A DNA stretch of 64,000 bases, from the NCBI RefSeq assembly GCF_026210795.1, contig NC_089430.1, forward strand, positions 5,704,001-5,768,000. The letters are read 5' to 3'. The notes beneath the pieces were generated by a model. It did not search any database. It saw only the letters and a list, made by a program, of their open reading frames with translations, and was not told the DNA's origin. The position numbers and the translations under genes are program-made. This document shows positions 23,940 through 36,700 of this stretch, piece after piece. Position 1 is the stretch's first letter, and every line of letters starts with the position of its first letter. This DNA comes from Rhizophagus irregularis. Lineage: Eukaryota > Glomeromycota > Glomeromycetes > Glomerales > Glomeraceae.

Positions 23940-26900
23940 TCATGATATGGTTCCAATTTTAAAGTTTTGCAAAGTTTTTCTAATTTCTCTAATTTCTTCT
24001 TTTAAATTATCTAATTTATCATCGTTAGATTTTAATTTCTCCAACATTAGCTCATTGTCAATAGGATTATGTTTAATTTGAAGTTCTTCTAATAATTTTT
24101 CCCGCATCTCTGTGAATTCCTTAGTATCCCATTCACCTTCTTTAATCAATCTTTTAATTTCTATTCGAGTCTTATCAACATCGGCATAGTAATGTCTTGA
24201 AAAAAATAAATTTTGAATAATTAATAAAATCATGACATTAAATTTTTTTTTAAAGTAAGATTACATACATTACTTCAGGAAACCATGTTTGCCAACGTCT
24301 CTGATATGGTAATAGGTAAAATAACTCAATCTCAGCCAAAATCTAAAAGTTGAGATATATTAGTATATTTACAGAAATAGAATGATTAATAATATTATTA
24401 TTTACCTCTGCCTTTTGCATCAAATATGAGACTCTATTATTATTTTCTTCAATTGCATTGCTGAGTAGTCCAATTAACAAGTTCATAAGATATATAACAA
24501 TTAAAAGAGAAAATAAAACAATCAATATTGCAATTGATGGATTGTCAGCATATGGCCAATTGGATAATGCGCTTGAGTCACCTATTGATATGAAAGAAGA
24601 ATTGCTTAAAAATATTAGAAAAAATATTTATGTAATAAATTATGAAAAATTAGATATACCTGCTAAAAATAAATACATAGCAAAAAGAGAAGTTCTAAAA
24701 TCTATAAACATGTTTGTATTTTTATCAGGAATTTGAAACATAAATGGATTGGAATTGATATTTCCATCATTATCAATTTGACTATAACTAGGAGCTAAAT
24801 TCCAAGGATTATTTGGATCATTATTATGTTGATCAAGTGAAAATTCAGATCTTGGTGATAATAAAATATAAAATGCATGTGCAAAACTTATTATAATAAT
24901 GAATAAGACTAATAAAAAAGAAAAAATCTTTTTTCCAACACTAATAATAATTGCAAAATATACACCAAAATATTCAAATGCTCTAAAAAATAATAAAAAT
25001 TTTATATCTAAAAATAAGCATGAAAAAGAAAGCAACTGAATTAGATAATTATCATTCTTATTATTTGTTTGAAGCCAATAAATAGAAGTGTAAATTGAAA
25101 GCACATAAGCAATTATATCTGAAATATTAAAATATTATATAATTAATTTTATTTTCTTAAACTATTGTAAAATAATTAAATTAAACATTTATATTTACCA
25201 AAAATATTCCAAAAATTATAGAACCACTTAATAATATTATAAAAAAATTGACGAATTTCTAAAATCAGATGAATAAATCCAAGTATGATCGAAGCAATAA
25301 AAAGTTGTTGTTTAACTTCTTCATTGATATATTGTTGGGGTACTGTTGCAGCAGCAGTAAAGCATCCAAGTAAAGACATGAATAAAATCCAAATCATTGC
25401 AAAATAATATTTTCCATAAGCATTCCATTTAAAATTAATTAATGCTTCTCCACTCCATGTTTTATAGATATTCCTATTTATTGTTTCAGTAAATAAACTA
25501 GGTTGAGGTCTAATTAATTCTAAAAACCAATTGTAATCTCTTGAATAATTAACAAAATTAATATAGGGAACAATAAAAGTAATTGTTGGTGTTGTAGTTG
25601 TCATATTATCTTCAAAAAATTCAAAAACTTTAAAAATAATACGTACAGCAAGGAAATAAACATAAGAAAATGCATCTGAAGCGTAAATATTATTGATAAA
25701 ATTGTATTTTGATAAAATATAAAATGTAACAAAATAAAGGGGTAAAGTTAAAAGTATTATTAAAGCTTGAGTAACACATATAATTAACCATATAATAGAA
25801 GTAGTAACTGATAATAATTTCAATTTACGATGGAATTTTGTCCATAAAAGAGATTTCGATAAATTAGCTAATTGAGGATATTGAGAAAAAGAATAAAGAT
25901 GTAAATTTTTATTTCGATGCTTTATGCTATAAAAAGGAGAATCTATGATCATATTCGTTTCTGATGAATATTTTAGAATATATTCCGGATAATATTTATC
26001 TAGTAATGGCATTGTGGAAGTGATAATGCTTAAAAATGACTTATTGTTAATTAAGTCCTCTTTAAAATAAGTCATACATTTTTTATAATTATCATCAATT
26101 AATTCTAAATTATGTTCTTTAATTGCAAATGTTAATAATCCAACTCCATATTTCAAAAGACTTGTCTTATTATTTATTACATCTGAATTCCATCCATTTA
26201 ATCTAAAACTATTATAATTTGGTAATGGTAAAGTAGATTTTAAAAAAATTTGGAGTGATTTCATACAATCTTTATATCTTATAATGTCATGATTGTTAAT
26301 GCTATTTTTATATCTATAGTTCTCTAAATTCATATAATAAAAATAGTTTAAAAAAATAGATTTGTCTTTTTCGCTAGATTTGTTATTATCACTAGATTTG
26401 TTATTTTCATTAAAAGTATAAATAAGAATACCAAAATTTGTCAATATAACAATATCATCGTTATTAAATAATGAGCTTGCAATTAATATACAATAGTAAT
26501 CTTTAAATTTATAAGGATGATTTTCAATTCTTGTGCTAATTGATTCCCATTCAGTATTAATCCTTCTGAAAACTTCTAGTTTAATTTTTTCATTATCAAC
26601 ATGTACATCCCATTTAATTAAATTTCCAGTTAACTCAGCTGATTTTTTCACTTCACTATCACCATTATTTCTTATGGCTTTTTGAAATAATGTAAACACA
26701 GTACCCATATATAGATTAAATGAATAAACATTTAAGTGTTTATAAGTTTTCTTGTTGATTTTATCATGATCACCAAATTTAATAATTTTATTATTTTCTT
26801 TATTTAATTCGTTAGAATTTTCAGGTGAAAAGTTTGTTGACATCTTTTCTTCAAATTTAGATTTCCAAACACGTCCATTTAGAATTCCAAGCACAAACTT

Positions 26901-28217
26901 TGTTTGCTCATCAGTTAGTACATAAATTGGGTCAGTGCCAAAAGTAACATAAGTTAGTTTATAAGTTGATTTATCAAATAAAGTTTGATTAAACACATTT
27001 TTGTATTTACTATTCCAGCAATATTTGATTTCTTTATCTGGTGTATAATAGAATACAGAAGGTAAAAGAAATAAATCAGTATGATTCATAAAATTATATA
27101 GTTGAATATCTAAATAAAAAAATGATGATTTAATATGAGTAATAATTAACGTATAAAATAAAATTTATTAAAAATGGTTACCATCATTTATATCCAAAGA
27201 AGCAATAGGAATTCCCAATTCGATTGAATAAACAATGATAATTTTATACTGGATTTTTAGAAAAATCAACTCTTCATTACTGAATATTCCGATGTTTTTT
27301 GTTTTAAACTAAAAAATAATTAGTATTTAATATATTTAATTATAACTTAACACTGATTGGTTTGAAAGTAATTTCATAATATTTATTACCTTATAAGTTC
27401 TATTCTTATTATTAACAAATATTTTTACACTTTTCTCAGTATTAATATTCCATTCATAAATGTAATCATTTTCATCTGAATACAGGTAAACTTTATCATA
27501 TTTTGATATACTAATTAATTCATAATCTTCAGGTATCATATAAAATCTCTTACATTCCCATTTGTTATTTTTAGTTTGTGTGGAATAAATCCAAATAATT
27601 TTATGATCATCTTCAGAAATATCATCCTTTACACTATATAAAATAAATTCACTTTTTAAATTAAAGGCACAATAATAAGCATCTTCTGTATCTAAATTTA
27701 ATGTAATTTTTTTATCTTTGTTATTCATATCGATTACTAAAAAAAATATTAAAATAAATATCAATTACCATAATTTAATAATTACATAACCAAATAATTA
27801 TTACTTACAAGTAATAGCATTATAACCATTATTATAATATCTAATAATATAAGCAAGTTTCTTATCATCAGAAACACATAAACTTTTGATTTCACATTTA
27901 TCTTTTTCATCAATTTTAACAGTTTGATGAAATTTAAGTTGAACCTTATCTATATTTTTAACATTCCAACCGATAATTGAACGATCTTCTTTACTATAAG
28001 TAATAAGGTAGTTTTCACTTGGTGATATTTCTATCATAATAATAGATTTACTATTATGTCGTTCATCATCGATATCATCGAAGGTAAATATTTTATCAAC
28101 ATCATTTTCATCAACATCGATCTTATCAAAATCTATTTTATCAACATCAATTTTATCAACATCGATTTTATCGATTTTATCAATATCGTTAATTTCGATT
28201 ACTGAATTGTCACTCAT
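23940..28217 (-). CDS. TRP-like ion channel with beta-propeller-like N-terminus
   Basis: Eight exons on the minus strand (27809-28217, 27390-27736, 27182-27308, 25199-27109, 24660-25118, 24406-24581, 24269-24342, 23940-24195) give 1,252 residues with every junction in frame. The N-terminus has a D-K-I-D repeat (residues about 11-42). Blades resembling WD repeats follow (for example S-I-I-G-W-N-V and Y-I-Y-E-W-N-I), then a long soluble region. The C-terminal third is membrane-embedded. Hydrophobic segments begin at S-I-I-W-L-I-I, F-A-M-I-W-I-L, L-F-I-A-S-I-I, and two or three more before the pore. The pore loop reads L-F-L-A-G-D-S-S, and the last helix L-M-N-L-L-I-G-L-L-S-N-A-I resembles S6 of TRP channels. 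A charged coiled coil (E-E-I-R-E-I-R-K) closes the protein. This fits a cation channel of the plasma or vacuolar membrane; ion selectivity cannot be read. The G-D of the pore is created by the exon 5/6 junction, which supports that splice. Confidence 0.87.
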
Positions 28218-29041
28218 TTGGTAATCGCTTATAAATATTATAAATATATAAATTTATTACCAAAGAAATTATTTTTTTTATATCGTCTATTTGCGATTAT
28301 ATACTTTTTTTTATTTTGAAACACCATGTATAAATATGCATGGCTGTATGCAAAATTTCGCCTCTTGCATAAAAAAAAAATTTCTTTATTGTCAAAAGTT
28401 AATTGAGCAATGATCATCGTGATCAATTTCATTTTTTTTTTGTGCATGGTTGTGCATATATATAAGGAAATCTCGGGTATTGCCTGGGCGATCATCGCCT
28501 TTACCAGCATTAGAATGCCATTTGGGCGAAGTTACATTCATGTTCTTAATTCTGCCCAAGTTCCATACTAATGCTGGTAAAGGCGATGATCGTCCAGGAG
28601 ATTTTTTTAATTATTTATCTTAAACTATAAAAAGCCTTATATAATAAACACAAATACTAAGAGATCGGCATCATTAGAGAAATCCTTATTAGGAAAATGA
28701 TTTCATACTTATGATTAATAAAAAAATTGATTAATAAAGAAAATAACAAAGTAATCAAAAGAATTTAGATTTTAAGATATTAATTTTATGTGTTTACATG
28801 CTCAACGATTTCTAAAGGTAAAAGATCAAATTTAAAATTTTTCAGTACTAATTCGAATCATTATAAAATTTTCAATCATTTATCTTCAAATTTTATTTTA
28901 TTTATTTTATTTTTTTTTAATTTCAATATATTAATAAAAAAAAGATAGATTAAAAAATTTTCACTTCATATATATAAAGATTCTATATAACTGTACTTCA
29001 TTAAAGATTACATAAGATTTATCTTGTTTGATAGTTATACT
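28218..29041. other. Intergenic region upstream of the channel gene
   Basis: This is the 5' flank of the channel gene. It contains a near-perfect hairpin at 28483-28598 and then AT-rich sequence up to the hAT miniature element at 29042. The open frame at 28238-28510 overlaps the hairpin and shows no domain. Confidence 0.5.
28483..28598. repeat. Foldback hairpin, two 45-bp arms around a 26-bp loop
   Basis: The left arm (28483-28527) and right arm (28554-28598) are inverted copies. They share CGATCATCGCCTTTACCAGC exactly and the rest with about five mismatches. The arms are GC-richer than their surroundings. It is probably a small foldback transposon; no clear target duplication is visible. 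Confidence 0.85.
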
Positions 29042-29338
29042 CAGGGTTGTGGTAGTACACCTGTACTAGCAAAATTCTAGTATGTACTGTACTAGCAAAA
29101 ATTTCGTACAAGTACTAAGTACACTGTACTAATACAATTATTACTTTTTAGGATATAATTTAACCATTTTAGGTAGATATCATGTGATCAATATTGTTTA
29201 TATTTATAAAATTAACCAATAAAATTTATTAATAGTATGTACTAAAATTGTATTTGTACTAAATTTTCAAGTACAAGTACAGTACTTAGTACTGTACTAT
29301 ACTGTACTAGTACTGTACTAGTACAATTCCCAACCCTG
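29042..29338. mobile_element. hAT-type MITE with perfect 8-bp target duplication
   Basis: The 297-bp element begins CAGGGTTG and ends CAACCCTG. It is flanked by GTTATACT on both sides (29034-29041 and 29339-29346), an exact 8-bp duplication as made by hAT transposases. Both subterminal regions are full of short GTACTGTACTAGTAC palindromes. Non-coding. Confidence 0.93.
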
Positions 29339-29346
29339 GTTATACT

Positions 29347-31238
29347 GTTACTATATTAAACTTACATCACATATCAATAAAATTGCATCTCAAATTGGGT
29401 AATTCTGATAGTAATAAATTTATATATTCACTAGTAATAATAATAATACAACTTTGGTAGATTCGCTTTCGATTGTATGGCTAAATTAACTGATTAAAAG
29501 AGGAGAGAAATTTTTTTTTATCCTGATTCGTTTTTTAATGTTAGGTGATGATTATTATATGAAGGTTAGCGGAGGATAGTCAAAATTGAAAGTCTACAAG
29601 AAAAATAACTAAACTGAAACGAATATTTACTCTATAAAAAAACTGGATACGCTTTTTAATAATGTTTTTTACTTTTTATGGAAATAATGTATCATAATAG
29701 TCCGTTGAAAAAATACAGAAAAATGCACAATTTCGTATAACTAAAATATGGTTTGGATACGGAATTTGTACGGGATTCGTACGGAATTACATGATTTGAT
29801 CATGAAATTTATACTTCACCCCCTTTTATTAGTATTGCAAAGAATTACAACGTAATCAATTACAATGTTGACGCAACAGAATCAAATCAATAAAGGTATC
29901 TAAACTAGAATAACACAAAAATAAAAACAAATACAAAACAAAAAAAAAACTAAACTATAAACTACAAACAACCCTTTAAATTTTTGTTTATAACGAGTAT
30001 CACCTATGAGTAATAGATAATTTATTTGTCCTCCACTCGCCACCTCTTTGTAAATTCCCTACTCTTTGGACTCTTAGTCGCTGGCTCTTTTCTCGTTAAT
30101 GTTCTTGGTATCTATCTCTCGGTTCTCTTCTTTAACACGTTTTGTCGTTTTGTGAAGTCGTCGTATATCTTTGTATCACATCATGTGATTGCACCGCTTC
30201 AATGACTCTTGATATTGTAATGCCGTAATATACCTAGTAAATTTATTAATTATAAGGCGCAGTATTATATTTAGAAATTAGTGTATATAGTTTAAAATTG
30301 TATGATGTTACAAATTTAACGTCCGAGATGACGTTAAACTAGAAAACATGTGATTTGAATGAATAGTAGATCATTTGGGGAGAGAACTAAAATTAGAAGC
30401 TTGATATTTTAAGAAGATCGAAAGAAGGAAAAATTCGAAATTTCAAAAACACGAAAAATGTTAAGATCTGAAGTGTGCAGTTTGATTGAGCATGAAATTC
30501 AGAGATGGATAAAATTTTAGGATTTTGACCTAAAAATGTGAAATGGGATAAAATCTTTCTTAGAGAAAGTACTTTTAGATTTAATATAAATATGGTGCCG
30601 AGAAGTCTATACTCGACAATCACGTGATTTTGTTTCCGATTCTATATCATGTGATCCGGAATTCAGCCAATAAAAAACTGGGATTTCTTGTGTAAAGTAC
30701 TTCACCATTTCGCCGGAGTATTTAATCACCTGATGATCATTTTCATATTGTATAAATTCATGTGGCATATGATCTACTCTGATTGGTCAAAATTTAGTGG
30801 TTGACATATAAAATTTACCCCCGGTTGACAAGCAAATTTTTTCACAGAATAAAAAACGCGAATCGATATACTGTTTTAGTTATAAATAAAATTACCATAG
30901 TTACTACGCCAAAACAATAGTGTATGTAGCAGCCATTTTCATTATGTAAAAAAAAAATGTACAGTTAACTAATATATTTTATTTTTTAAATTATTTCATT
31001 TGATATTTTTATCCAATAAATAAAATGTTTCAAATTTGAAATAAAGGATCGTAAGAAACTAAAATGTAACTCACGTCTTAGAGAAAAGCAAAATAAAAAT
31101 AAAAATTCGGCATCAATATTTAATTCAAATATTTACTTCGTATTTTATGTTTGAGAATTTTTTGACTAAATCATTTGAAAAATTTTTCACTATGCTATTT
31201 GTAAAATATCTACATTAGATTCTGTGTTTACCTTGGGC
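29347..31238. other. AT-rich intergenic region
   Basis: No supported gene. The open frame at 30393-30623 (minus) has no domain. A motif ending TTACTACGCCAAAA (30885-30915) recurs from 20181. Nothing else is visible. Confidence 0.5.
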
Positions 31239-31593
31239 TAGGGATGGGAATCGATTATCAAATCTTTGTAGATTCGATTTTTTGTTCCTTAAAAGATAAT
31301 CCATTTTAAGCTTTGATAATTAATTCCATGATCAGTAAATATATAAATTCTGAATTAAATTGTAAAATCTATTAAGAAATTATGTATCGTTACTAATACC
31401 CAACAAATTACTATAACATCATTTCGTCATTTTTAAGTTTGAAGGCTATTATCGATCAATTTTTTTTAAAAAATATTTTAAATCATGCATTTTAATTTTA
31501 GATGCAATGCTAAAATTAATTTTTTTGCTTAATTTCAATTTTCTCTTCAACAAGTGAGATTCGATTTTGATTCGATTATCGATTCAATCCCTA
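31239..31593. mobile_element. hAT-type MITE with 8-bp target duplication (7 of 8 matching)
   Basis: The element starts TAGGGATGGGAATCGATTAT and ends with the inverse ATAATCGATT-type sequence TATCGATTCAATCCCTA. Flanks are CCTTGGGC (31231-31238) and CCTTGGGA (31594-31601). It is 355 bp, non-coding, and rich in ATTCGATT subrepeats near both ends. Confidence 0.82.
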
Positions 31594-32288
31594 CCTTGGG
31601 AAACTATGCAACTAACCGAATTACAAATTACCAACAATCAATTCGGTAATAGGCTTTTCTCTCGCCGTTTTTGTTTATTCTTAATTCGTAATCCATCTCC
31701 GAACCAGTGAAAACTACTAATACATTTCGGGGAATTATTTTGTAAATTAATTATCTCTTAAATGGCTTTTGAGCTAATTTGTCCAGAATTTTTTTTAAAT
31801 ATTGTAGAATAACAAGAATAATTATCAGGCCTAAAAACTCGTCATACTTGAGAGAAAGAATCCGAAAGTAGAACTACATAAAAAAATAATTATTCGCATA
31901 TCTAAGTAATGTGAAGAAATAGAATAATATCCTATATTAGAAGAATTTCTAAGCACAAATTTGTTGAAGTTATACATTCATTACAGGATTTAAGCCATTT
32001 AAGAAATTACTAATACAAATCTAACTTCTATACCTTACGTTAAATTTACACCTAAAATTTTGACAAGAACCATTATTAAGTATTTTCATATTATTTGATA
32101 CTAAATTTATTAATATAAATGTAAATTTAGTAATTGACATTACAATTTACATTTAAAAATTTAGAAAAATTTAAGTAATTTTTTACTTACTGTTATCTTG
32201 AAGTTCCATTCTTTTAAAACGTCAACTTCATTTCATCATTGTTAAATATAAATCCGACTTCTTCATAGAGTAATATAAAAAATATCTT

Positions 32289-32398
32289 ATGGAAAATATT
32301 AAATATATTCAGTTCGCTTGATAAGTAATTCATAAGTATTAATTATGGAAAATATAAATATATTCAGTTCGCTTGATAAGTAATTCATAAGTATTAAT
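32289..32398. repeat. Direct tandem duplication, about 52 bp
   Basis: Two head-to-tail copies share CAGTTCGCTTGATAAGTAAT and their flanks. They differ by a few bases (AAATATTAAATA versus AAATATAAATA). Non-coding. Confidence 0.9.
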
Positions 32399-32769
32399 TT
32401 TTTAAGTCTTCAAGTTAATTAATTCATTTAAGGTAGCGGTATTGGCGTGAGATAAATTACTAACCAGGACTATATTCATAAATTTTGCAATAAAAAAAAA
32501 GGGTTGTACGTCCGGTGAAAGATTTATTGAAACACAACAAGATGTGATTTTATCATTGCCAATCGGTGATACGAGTTATGCCATATCACAACATATAAAT
32601 TTTTAGCAACACAATGACGCCGGAATTCAGGATTAAATGATATAATAACACTTTATCATATATTTTTTATTCTACTTATTTTTTTTTGTTACAAACTTAA
32701 TTATTCTTAATGTAAAAAAATCATATAGGTTTTAAGATTTGAAAACTAAAACGCCAAATTCAGATGAAG

Positions 32770-32950
32770 CCAATCTTGAAAAAAAAACAACGAAAAATAA
32801 CGACGATATAAAAAGTACAAAAAAAAAAAACAACGAAAAATAACGAAGATATAAAAAGAACGAAAAAAAAAACAATGAAAATAACGACGATATAAAAAGT
32901 ACGAAAAAAAAACAACAAAAAATAACGACAATATAAAGTACGAAGAAAAA
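32770..32950. repeat. Four-copy tandem repeat, about 42 bp, 3' of the HMG gene
   Basis: The unit contains AACGACGATATAAAAAGTAC between poly-A runs, with four imperfect copies. It abuts the end of the HMG gene. Its unit length equals that of the repeat inside that gene, but the sequences are unrelated. Confidence 0.85.
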
Positions 32951-32983
32951 AAATTTTGAAAAATTTTGATTTAGGATTGCCCA

Positions 32984-33727
32984 TTAATTAATAAAATTAT
33001 TCTGGCATATTTCACAAAAGCATGAATCGATAGAAAAAAAGTTTATATTAATTAAATCATCTACTACTGGTGTAGAAAGTTGGTAATGATTGAAATTTAA
33101 ATCATCTACTGGTGTAAAAAGTTGGTAATGATTGAAATTTAAATCATCTACTGGTGTAAAAAGTTGGTAAGGATTGAAATTTAAATCATCTACTGGTGTA
33201 AAAAGTTGGTAAGGATTGGAATAAGGGATTTGAATGTTACTTGAATTAACATTTAAGGTAACCTCAGGATATAGTGAGTCATAAAGTTGGTAGGAAGGAA
33301 CAGAAAGGATTGGAATGTGTCTTGGACTAACAACATTGTTGTACTCGGTAACTCCGGATGGTGAGTTATCTTGTAGGTCCAGAGACAATGACTCATTGAC
33401 AAGAACTAATTTTTCCTTCCGCCTTATTTCCGTTAGCCGATTTTCCACTTGTTCAGATAGATTCTTATAAGCATCTCTTACTGCAGTCGTTTCATTGAAC
33501 CACATCGAACTAATGTAAGATGATATTTTTGTCATAGGCACATTGTCATTGGTTCGTTTTCTAAGTTCTTTGAGGAAAGCTAGTCTGTATATGAAGTAAC
33601 TGTTGGGAGCCCTCGACTTAAGTCTATCTTCTGACCTATTGCTCAAGATCTCTTCAACTGTCAGTTCTGGTGGAAATGGTACTTTAAAGAGCGGAATTTC
33701 ATATTTGGTTGATTTTTTAACGTTCAT
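32984..33727 (-). CDS. MATA-HMG-type HMG-box protein with tandem C-terminal repeats
   Basis: This is a single-exon gene of 247 residues, a putative DNA-binding regulator that would act in the nucleus. The HMG box covers roughly residues 37-103, from S-R-A-P-N-S-Y-F-I-Y-R through M-T-K-I-S-S-Y-I-S-S-M-W to A-Y-K-N-L. This matches the mating-type-like (MATA_HMG) subgroup, which is greatly expanded in AM fungi. Residues 173-229 contain four 14-residue repeats, Y-Q-L-F-T-P-V-D-D-L-N-F-N-P/H, encoded by a near-identical 42-bp tandem array (about 33050-33222). The last copy is diverged. The C-terminus has C-F-C-E-I-C, a possible metal-binding touch. The start is the only upstream ATG consistent with the box. 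A mating role is not implied for an individual paralogue. Confidence 0.88.
   Translation of the reverse strand: MNVKKSTKYEIPLFKVPFPPELTVEEILSNRSEDRLKSRAPNSYFIYRLAFLKELRKRTNDNVPMTKISSYISSMWFNETTAVRDAYKNLSEQVENRLTEIRRKEKLVLVNESLSLDLQDNSPSGVTEYNNVVSPRHIPILSVPSYQLYDSLYPEVTLNVNSSNIQIPYSNPYQLFTPVDDLNFNPYQLFTPVDDLNFNHYQLFTPVDDLNFNHYQLSTPVVDDLININFFSIDSCFCEICQNNFIN
33050..33222 (-). repeat. 42-bp coding tandem repeat inside the HMG gene
   Basis: Four in-frame copies, three of them almost identical at DNA level (shared TCATCTACTGGTGTAAAAAG on the plus strand). The identity includes silent positions, so the expansion is recent and copy number may vary between isolates. Confidence 0.92.
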
Positions 33728-36700
33728 ACTATCAAATGAAGTAAAGAGAATTAGAACTGTAGAGATGAAATAGGTAAACCAGTGGTATATATATATTTAT
33801 TTTTGAATTAGCTTTATCTGTTTTTCTTTTGAAAGTCAAATGAATTGTATATAAAAAGTTTATTATAAATCATGATAAGATCAATTAAGAAGATTTCATG
33901 CATTAATATTTTGTTTTAATTTACGAAAATAGTTAATCCTATTGATTATTCTTGATAAAACTAATTCCGAAAAGGTAGAAACAAATCTGTAATAATTGAA
34001 AAAATAAATAATCGTCATTTTAATCATTCATTCATTGATTTTATACTTTACCAGTAAAAAAAAAAAATTCGATGATTTCGTCCAAGATTCCATTTAATTA
34101 TGGCGTTTGTTGATGTTTGATTGTTACAGAATTTCAAATCGTTTAAAAGTATAAAAAAGGTATGTACATATTGAAATCATTAAGAAGTAAACCCATTATT
34201 TCATTATGTTTACTAAATTGGTAAATTTATATATTTAGGAATTATGAATGTTGTGACTATTTTAAAGGGTAAACCTTCTTCATCTCATGAAAAAAACTCT
34301 GAGACCTTATGTTTTTATTTCATATTTTAATTGAATGTTATTTTAGCGTAATCGATTGACAATGCATTGATTTTCTTTGACCGCAGCAGCAGATCTAATT
34401 TTTCGATCAAATTGGTTAAAAATCCTACGTAATTTTTAAAATTACAATGGTTTATGTCATTTGATTCCAATATATGCATGATTTATTGTTACCGATTATA
34501 GTCGATACGATGGGAATACAATTCAAAGTTGAGTACTAGATCGTATCTTTTCTTCGGTGAATAGTGATTTTAACTTACTAAAAAGTTTAACAGATAAATT
34601 TCATAATATCAGATTATGCAATATACGTAAGGTACTTTCTTTTTATTTCCAAATTAACCGACAATATCCTACATTTTTATGTTATTCATTTTTTAATTTA
34701 ACCTTTTGACTTTCAAAACTTATTATGCACATTAATTTATTATTTGCATCTTTCTTTAAACAATTAGAACTCTAAAAAGGAAAATTCTCTTTGAATCTAG
34801 AATACATTTTGGCGTAACGGATCAACTTTTCATGGTGCTAAATAATTTTAAAATTGATGATAAATATTTCACCATAAATATATAATGAAATATGTTATTA
34901 TGGCGCAAATTCCGCACTGCCGAAGGATACTACACCATCTATATAGATTTAATGAAACATCACATAACAGATTTAATTTTATTCTAACATGCATTCTAAG
35001 TATTAAATATTATGATCATTAAATTTCTTGCTTTATAAGTCTAGAAACAATTTCTTTTAATTTTACGGATATAGGTCATAAGAAATAACTGAATAGTCTT
35101 TCATATAACTTACTATAATAACATTTTTAATTCTTTTAGTAATTGAATTATAAAACGTTTAAATTTTTATGCCCGTCGCACATGAATTGATCGTCAAATA
35201 GCAAGGATTTTCACCTAATTTTAGGTTAATTCAAATTATACATTCATTGTTAATTAACTATATTGAAAATAATGCATTTGTTATACTTATTATACTTCGC
35301 CGCCGAAAAATAGTAGCTATCGAATGAGTATCGAATGCCAGGCTAAACAGAAATTTAAAGGTAAAGTACATATTGTTTAATATTAAACACCATATTGTTT
35401 AGTACAAAGAACATTTGGCATAATATGCAAAGTGTTTATCATTAAATAAATGCAAATATTATGAATTTTTTAAAAAAATTTCCTAAAAGGAAATATACTC
35501 CGTTTGAAACTTCCAAAAAAGAGAATTTCTTTTACAGGATTACTTAATTTACACCTGTCCAGTCCGGGAGTAGTCCGGGTAGCCGGTTTTATATGCCGGT
35601 AGACAAACAAATTTTCTTCTTCACGTGATTTTGTGGCGTCAAAATTTTGATTGGCTTACATTTATCTTTTTTAAAAAAAAAAACGGAACAGACGAAAAAA
35701 AAGGAAAAAAAAAAGTGTATTTTTTTTTCTTAAAATATTATAACAAAAAAAAAAACATTTTATTTCTTTTACAATAAGAACATTTAAATATAAAATTTTT
35801 ACACTTAATTAAATTTAATAAACAAATAAACTAACATTATTTTACTAAGATTACGTTGTAAAGTGTAAAAACAAGGCAAAGTAATTTTACACAAAAACAT
35901 TCATACGTCATACCTTTGAAATTACTTAATATGATAAAAATTAATATTTGATTAATACCATATATACTGAACAACTTTATTTAAGATTCCTAGACCTATT
36001 TCATTCAACCAAAGTATTGAAATTACGCTATAAACAAAAAAATAAATTAAATTTCATTAATGTATAAATATGTATATATAAATATCTGTTTTTCGCAAAA
36101 TTTAAGAAATATTAATAAAGTGTAAAAGCAATAATTTTTAAATGTGCTGTTATAAAAGTAATAAAATAATTATTTATATAAAATAATATATATATAATTT
36201 TTTTTCTTTTTTTTTTAATAAATGTTATGTGCGAAAGCAATTATCAAATATTTGTTGTTGTTTCCGTGCCTTATTAAGGAGAATAACGTAGTCATGCCGA
36301 ATTTTCATGTAGTATTAGTTATGGGTTTCATAAACAAAAAATCGATTTCGTAAATCTGGGACAATTATAATCACATGCTGTAATAGGTGATGCGCAAGTT
36401 ATACAGAGATTACGTAATCAATTACGTTATAGAAATTTTTTTTAAACAAGTAAATACGAAATTTTAAATAAATAAATATAAAGATTTTTTTTACAATAAA
36501 TACAACGAATAAAAGAAATTCTGGTTGGGATCTGAATTGGACTGGCTGGGTTTCAAAAAACGGACTTTTGTGCAGGAATACAGTCAAGACCGTTAAATTA
36601 GGAAATTTCTCTCACCAAAATTATATATTTTGTTAAGTCAATTCTTTAACATGTTAATTTTTTTTATAAACGAATTGAATATAAATTCGAATTATTAAAA

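Larger units (their letters stand above)
31602..32983. other. Intergenic region with two short tandem repeats
   Basis: A direct duplication of about 52 bp lies at 32289-32398 (unit containing ATATTCAGTTCGCTTGATAA). An A-rich array lies at 32770-32950, immediately downstream of the HMG gene. Open frames at 32746-32984 (minus) are read from that array and are not genes. Confidence 0.6.

Noticed and set aside
32746-32984. Minus-strand Phe/Tyr-rich open frames
   Set aside because: They read a 42-bp A-rich tandem repeat; the hydrophobic pattern is a product of the repeat.
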